Notes under the pieces: generated by a model
What the model was told of the DNA's origin: nothing
The model's database searches: none
Seen by the model: the letters and a program-made list of their open reading frames with translations, nothing else
Position numbers and translations under genes: made by a program
Shown: one piece after another, positions 59,862-64,000 of the stretch
Position numbering within the stretch: position 1 is the first letter of the stretch
Layout of the letters: each line of letters opens with the position of its first letter
Source of the DNA: Paenibacillus tuaregi
Lineage (GTDB): Bacteria > Bacillota > Bacilli > Paenibacillales > Paenibacillaceae
DNA length: 64,000 nt
Direction of reading: 5' to 3'
Assembly (NCBI RefSeq): GCF_900086655.1
Contig: NZ_LT575476.1
Span: forward strand, 17,785 to 81,784

Positions 59862-61628
59862 GTGGAACATATCGCGCTGTACCGCGCTTGGCGGCCGCAG
59901 TCGTTTGAAGATATGGTGGGTCAGCAGCATATCATCCGGACGCTTCAGAATGCGATCCGGGAAGACCGGCTTTCCCATGCCTATTTGTTTAGCGGGCCTA
60001 GAGGAACCGGTAAGACGAGTGCTGCCAAAATTTTGGCCAAGGCCGTGAACTGTGAGAAGGGACCGGCAGCTGAGCCGTGTAATGAATGTGAAGCCTGCAG
60101 ACGGATTACGGCGGGAGCGGTCATGGATGTTCTTGAGATCGACGCAGCTTCCAACCGCGGGGTCGAGGAGATCCGCGATCTTAGAGAGAAAGTGAAGTAC
60201 GCTCCGACGGAAGTCCGGCACAAGGTGTATATCATAGATGAGGTTCACATGCTTACAACGGAGGCTTTTAACGCGCTGCTCAAGACGCTGGAGGAGCCGC
60301 CGCCACATGTGATGTTTATCCTGGCAACAACGGAGCCGCATCGCCTTCCGGCCACGGTTATATCACGTTGTCAGCGGTTTGACTTCCGCCGGGTCTCTCT
60401 GGAAGAACAGAGTGACCGGTTGAAGCAGATTTGCGAACAAGAGAATATTCAGGCCGATGACGAGGCTGTTCAGTATATTGCACGGTTGTCCGATGGCGGG
60501 ATGCGAGATGCGCTAAGCATATTGGATCAGATTTCCTCGTTTACCGACGGGCATGTCACCTATGAGCAGGTTCTAGCTATGACCGGAGGGATTGCCTCGC
60601 GGCAGTTTGCCGAGCTGGCTGAAGCTTTGTCCCGTAGAGATATTGGTGGAATGCTTCAGATTATTGAGGGGTTCATGCAGGAGGGTAAGAGCGCGGACAA
60701 GTGTATGGAGAACCTGATGTATTATTTCCGCGACTTGCTGATGATCAAGATGGTGCCAAAGGCTGAACACATGACAGAGCGCGTTCTGGACGCGCGGGAG
60801 TTCGAAGAGATGGCGAAAGCCTTTACAAAGCCGCAGCTGTTCGGTATTATCGACACGTTGAATCATTATCAGACGGAAATGAAATATGCTGCGCAGCCGC
60901 AGATGTTATTTGAAGTGGCTTTGCTTAAATTGTGCAGTATTACTGAGGGTGAGGCTCCGGGCCTGTCTGTTCAGGCCGCCGCTTCAGCAGGAGCATCTGC
61001 CGGAAATGCGGATGCTTCCGAGGTAGGGCAGCTTAGACGTCAGCTTGCCGAGCTTGAGAAGAAGCTGAATCAGGCGCTTAAGAATGGCATACCGGCAGGT
61101 GGGGGAGGTTCTGAATCTGGAGGGGGCTCTCGTCCTCAGGCTAGCAGATCTCCGGCGCCAAGAATCTCGAATCTTGCCAAGATTCCAGCGAACCTGGACC
61201 GTTATCTTGCCCAGCGTAACTCTCCGGAATTTACAGCTGTTCAGAATAAGTGGAATCAGATTCTCCAGCGTGTGAAGGAGGAGAAGGTGACCATCCATGC
61301 CTGGTTCATGAATGGGGAGCCTGTCTCCGTCTTGGACAACACCGTATTGGTGGCTTTTAAGAACGACATCCACAGGGAGACCACGGAGAAGCCGGCCAAT
61401 AAGGAAGTGATTGAACGGATTCTGGAACAGCAGCTGGGTGGACCATTCCGCCTGGTCAGCATGATGCTTAAGGATTGGAACGAAGCGGTTGAGGGAGCAG
61501 GGTCTAATGCTGCGCCTGAACCTTTTCAATTAGAACCGGGTCCTGAGGACACGGGGGCGAGTAAAGAACCCTGGGTAGATGAGGCTCTTCATATTTTTGG
61601 AGACGACCTTGTTGTTATAAAAGAGTGA
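59862..61628 (+). CDS. dnaX: DNA polymerase III subunits gamma/tau
   Basis: 588 aa clamp-loader ATPase. It begins HIALYRAWRPQSFEDMVGQ and has Walker A FSGPRGTGKTSAAK, a zinc knuckle with four cysteines (NCEKG, PCNECEAC), DEVHML and the sensor SRCQRFDFRR. After about residue 375 comes a variable Gly/Ser/Pro/Ala linker with a short coiled part, then the tau C-terminal domain. The start is GTG 59862 with AAGAAGG 8 bases before. I see no A-rich slippery site for making a short gamma form. It leads a cluster with ebfC and recR, downstream of scr. Confidence 0.97.
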   Translation: MEHIALYRAWRPQSFEDMVGQQHIIRTLQNAIREDRLSHAYLFSGPRGTGKTSAAKILAKAVNCEKGPAAEPCNECEACRRITAGAVMDVLEIDAASNRGVEEIRDLREKVKYAPTEVRHKVYIIDEVHMLTTEAFNALLKTLEEPPPHVMFILATTEPHRLPATVISRCQRFDFRRVSLEEQSDRLKQICEQENIQADDEAVQYIARLSDGGMRDALSILDQISSFTDGHVTYEQVLAMTGGIASRQFAELAEALSRRDIGGMLQIIEGFMQEGKSADKCMENLMYYFRDLLMIKMVPKAEHMTERVLDAREFEEMAKAFTKPQLFGIIDTLNHYQTEMKYAAQPQMLFEVALLKLCSITEGEAPGLSVQAAASAGASAGNADASEVGQLRRQLAELEKKLNQALKNGIPAGGGGSESGGGSRPQASRSPAPRISNLAKIPANLDRYLAQRNSPEFTAVQNKWNQILQRVKEEKVTIHAWFMNGEPVSVLDNTVLVAFKNDIHRETTEKPANKEVIERILEQQLGGPFRLVSMMLKDWNEAVEGAGSNAAPEPFQLEPGPEDTGASKEPWVDEALHIFGDDLVVIKE

Positions 61629-61709
61629 TTTGCAGGTAAGGAGTACATCCACCTGCGATTGCTTGTTGTTACATCCATAGCTTGAAATTAATCTAAAGGA
61701 GCGTTTCCC

Positions 61710-62021
61710 ATGAACAATATGAACCAAATGATGAAGCAGGTTAAAAAGATGCAGGAGCAAATGCTGAAAGCTCAAGAAGAGCTCGGCGAAAAAATGATCG
61801 AAGGAACTTCCGGCGGCGGTGTGGTTACAGTTCAAGTGAACGGCCACAAAAAGGTGCTGTCCATCAATATTAAACCGGAAGCTGTAGATCCTGATGATGT
61901 GGAAATGCTTCAAGATCTCGTATTAACTGCGGTTAATGACGCTTTAACTAAAGCGGAAGAGCTGGCTAATCAGGACATGGGCAAATTCACGGGCGGTATG
62001 AAAATTCCAGGACTGTTCTAA
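61710..62021 (+). CDS. ebfC: YbaB/EbfC nucleoid-associated protein
   Basis: 103 aa DNA-binding protein, dimer with tweezer shape. It has a Met/Gln/Lys-rich first helix ([20 protein letters not shown]), then [16 protein letters not shown] and a C-terminal helix ending [11 protein letters not shown] with AAAGGAG 8 bases before. It lies between dnaX and recR, the common bacterial arrangement. Confidence 0.96.
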   Translation: MNNMNQMMKQVKKMQEQMLKAQEELGEKMIEGTSGGGVVTVQVNGHKKVLSINIKPEAVDPDDVEMLQDLVLTAVNDALTKAEELANQDMGKFTGGMKIPGLF

Positions 62022-62048
62022 TTACACTATCGAAGGAGCACACGAATA

Positions 62049-62648
62049 TTGTATTATCCCGAACCGATCGCCAAGCTGATCGATGCATTTACGCACCTGC
62101 CGGGAATTGGGCCTAAGACGGCAGCCAGACTGGCTTTTCACGTGCTGCGCATGAAGGACGACGATGTGGTGGATTTCGCTAAAGCTTTGGTTAGTGTAAA
62201 ACGGAATCTTCATTATTGCTCAGTCTGCTGCAATATCACGGACACAGACCCGTGCCGGATTTGTCAGGATAAGACCCGAGATGCTTCTGTGATCTGTGTG
62301 GTTCAGGAGTCCAAGGACTTAGTGGCCATGGAGAGGACGAAAGAATTTGACGGTTATTATCATGTTCTACAAGGGGCGATTTCTCCCATGGAAGGGATTG
62401 GTCCGGATGAAATCCGCCTTAAGGAGCTGCTCGGCCGTCTTAGTGATGAGCGGGTACAGGAGTTGATTCTTGCGACGAATCCGAACATTGAAGGTGAAGC
62501 TACAGCTATGTATATTTCCAGGCTGGTTAAGCCTTTTGGCATCCGTGTGACCCGGATTGCTCACGGGCTGCCGGTAGGTGGAGACTTAGAATATGCGGAT
62601 GAAGTAACGCTATCGAAGGCGCTTGAGGGCCGGCGGGAGCTTAGCTGA
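62049..62648 (+). CDS. recR: Recombination protein RecR
   Basis: 199 aa, works with RecF and RecO in repairing gaps. The N-terminal helix-hairpin-helix reads [16 protein letters not shown]. The four-cysteine zinc finger is in [18 protein letters not shown]. The Toprim domain has [11 protein letters not shown] and [15 protein letters not shown]. The end reads THIA-like [17 protein letters not shown]. The start is TTG with AAGGAG 10 bases before. A terminator follows. Confidence 0.97.
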   Translation: MYYPEPIAKLIDAFTHLPGIGPKTAARLAFHVLRMKDDDVVDFAKALVSVKRNLHYCSVCCNITDTDPCRICQDKTRDASVICVVQESKDLVAMERTKEFDGYYHVLQGAISPMEGIGPDEIRLKELLGRLSDERVQELILATNPNIEGEATAMYISRLVKPFGIRVTRIAHGLPVGGDLEYADEVTLSKALEGRRELS

Positions 62649-62688
62649 GCACAATTCTAATCAATGAATGAAATAAATGTGTAATGAC

Positions 62689-62718
62689 GGAAGCCTCTTA
62701 GGAGGCTTCTTTTTTTGG
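62689..62718 (+). terminator. Intrinsic terminator after recR
   Basis: GAAGCCTC-TTA-GGAGGCTTC, then TTTTTTT. Confidence 0.95.
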
Positions 62719-62815
62719 TTCTAAGTTTGTCCTTTCCCAGATATGTATGGAATACGGAATATGAACAGTCGGACAGGGCTGGTTGAATTCTGTTTGTACA
62801 GAGGGAGGGGTATGA

Positions 62816-63088
62816 GTGGCTTGGTGGACAAAATGGACCGAGAGTATGAAGAAGCAGCGGGCAGCAGATCATGATTACGAGCGCAAGGCTCACATTTACG
62901 AGGAAATCCGTCTGGCTAAGGCAGAGTGGGAGAGAGCCTATATGGCTTTCCAAGAGGCTGTAGGCGAGGACGAGATTGATTTTGCGGTATATACCCTGGA
63001 GGCTGCTGAAAGGCGATATCAGATCCATTTGAAAGAGGCCAAGAAGGAATCCCAGTGGGGTCCGAATTATTATGGAATGCCATATTAA
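62816..63088 (+). CDS. yaaL: YaaL family (DUF2508) protein
   Basis: 90 aa, mostly helical, charged: EIRLAKAEWERAYMAFQEAV and DFAVYTLEAAERRYQIHLKE form two long helices. Family and position between recR and bofA match yaaL of Bacillus subtilis. The function is unknown. The start is GTG with GGGAGGGG about 6 bases before. Confidence 0.88.
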   Translation: MAWWTKWTESMKKQRAADHDYERKAHIYEEIRLAKAEWERAYMAFQEAVGEDEIDFAVYTLEAAERRYQIHLKEAKKESQWGPNYYGMPY

Positions 63089-63112
63089 TTATGTGAATAC
63101 GAAGGAGGCGTA

Positions 63113-63382
63113 ATGACTGTGAGATGGGTTTTTACAGGTGTATTAGTTGCGTCATTGATCTTAATCGTATATATACTGGTAACAAGAAAGCTCGGGTTCA
63201 GCTGGCTGACCAAGCTCGGTCTTCATGTTGTTCTTGCTGCTCTTGGTATCTATGTGGTGAATTACTCAGGTATTGTGTCCGATCTGTATATCCCTTTGAA
63301 TCCGATAACTATGAGTACTGTACTTTTGTTAGGACTGCCTGGGGTTGCTCTCCTAATAGGGATAAAATTAACATGGACTTAA
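63113..63382 (+). CDS. bofA: BofA-type inhibitor of pro-sigma-K processing
   Basis: 89 aa membrane protein that in Bacillus holds the SpoIVFB protease inactive in the mother cell until engulfment. It has two or three hydrophobic segments (about residues 5-24, 34-50 and 65-87) and the typical middle LTKLGLHVVLAALGIYVVN and NPITMSTVLLLGLPGVALLI. ATG with AAGGAGG 5 bases before. It is the last gene before the rRNA operon, as in B. subtilis. Confidence 0.9.
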   Translation: MTVRWVFTGVLVASLILIVYILVTRKLGFSWLTKLGLHVVLAALGIYVVNYSGIVSDLYIPLNPITMSTVLLLGLPGVALLIGIKLTWT

Positions 63383-63385
63383 TGA

Positions 63386-63415
63386 TTGACGGTTGCTTGG
63401 CATCTGTGTTACATT
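63386..63415 (+). promoter_or_regulatory. rRNA promoter P1
   Basis: TTGACG and TACATT, 18 apart, just after bofA. Confidence 0.65.
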
Positions 63416-63479
63416 ATAAATCGCTCCTTTGAGGGGACAAGCGCTTTTAACAACTTAGAAAAATCGGTTAAAAAAAGTG

Positions 63480-63509
63480 TTGACTACTGAAGAAGCAATG
63501 TGATATATT
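63480..63509 (+). promoter_or_regulatory. rRNA promoter P2
   Basis: TTGACT and TATATT, 18 apart, about 157 bases before 16S. Tandem promoters are normal for rRNA operons of Bacillales. The leader up to 63665 contains small hairpins (for example GAGAATT/AATTCTC). Confidence 0.75.
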
Positions 63510-63665
63510 ATAAAGGTCGCTGCTGAAACAACGCGGTGATGAACAAAAGCGAGTTTGATCTTTGAAAACTGAACAACGAGTGAGATACAAGATTGAAGAA
63601 CTTCGGTTCTTTGATCGAATGAGAATTAAAATTCTCGTCAGTTTCAAAATGAGCAAGTCAAACAC

Positions 63666-64000
<335 letters not shown>

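Noticed and set aside
59862..61628. Programmed frameshift in dnaX
   Set aside because: No A-rich slippery heptamer with a following stem was visible at the domain III/IV boundary.

Overview
The window looks like a chromosomal piece of a Paenibacillus-type, endospore-forming Firmicute. The reasons are the sporulation genes spo0F and bofA, the order of the housekeeping genes, strong AAGGAGG-type ribosome sites with frequent GTG and TTG starts, a long Bacillus-type SRP RNA and a Bacillales-like 16S rRNA. All calls are by eye from sequence; no database search was run.

Layout. 0-5 kb (minus strand): two NlpC/P60 cell-wall hydrolases, each behind its own c-di-AMP (ydaO/yuaA) riboswitch, then an M1 metallopeptidase and a membrane protein in one operon. 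5-13.2 kb: ywhD, a YjbR-like protein, a cadC-cadA heavy-metal efflux operon bracketed by a short repeat, a YuzF-like protein, an alkyl-purine DNA glycosylase and a class A penicillin-binding protein. 13.4-39.3 kb: an accessory island, nearly all on the plus strand, of small single-domain genes: GNAT acetyltransferases, NUDIX hydrolases, VOC proteins, DinB, SRPBCC, a methyltransferase, a YdcF-like protein and small membrane proteins. It is mixed with many broken genes, and its left part (to about 24 kb) is visibly AT-rich.

39.8-57.7 kb: a conserved block of speE-speB, a radical SAM protein, an Asp-box secreted protein, ywiB-argS, a subtilase, rpoE, pyrG, spo0F, fbaA, murZ, rho, a second radical SAM protein and rpmE. 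57.9-64 kb: a secreted GH18-like protein, the SRP RNA gene, dnaX-ebfC-recR, yaaL-bofA, then tandem rRNA promoters and the first 335 bases of a 16S rRNA gene that runs off the window.

The conserved genes from ywhD through rpmE keep the order they have in Bacillus subtilis (ywhD, pbpG, speE, speB, ywiB, argS, rpoE, pyrG, spo0F, fbaA, murZ, rho, rpmE). The 26-kb island therefore sits exactly between pbpG and speE. After rpmE the order jumps to the scr-dnaX-recR-bofA-rrn block, which in B. subtilis lies on the other side of oriC.

Regulation readable from sequence includes two c-di-AMP riboswitches close to the ribosome sites, a CadC-type operator, a pyrG promoter starting at GGGC followed by an attenuator (CTP sensing), a sigma-H-like spo0F promoter and a long pyrimidine-rich rho leader. 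No tRNA genes, CRISPR arrays, transposases, integrases or prophage genes were seen.
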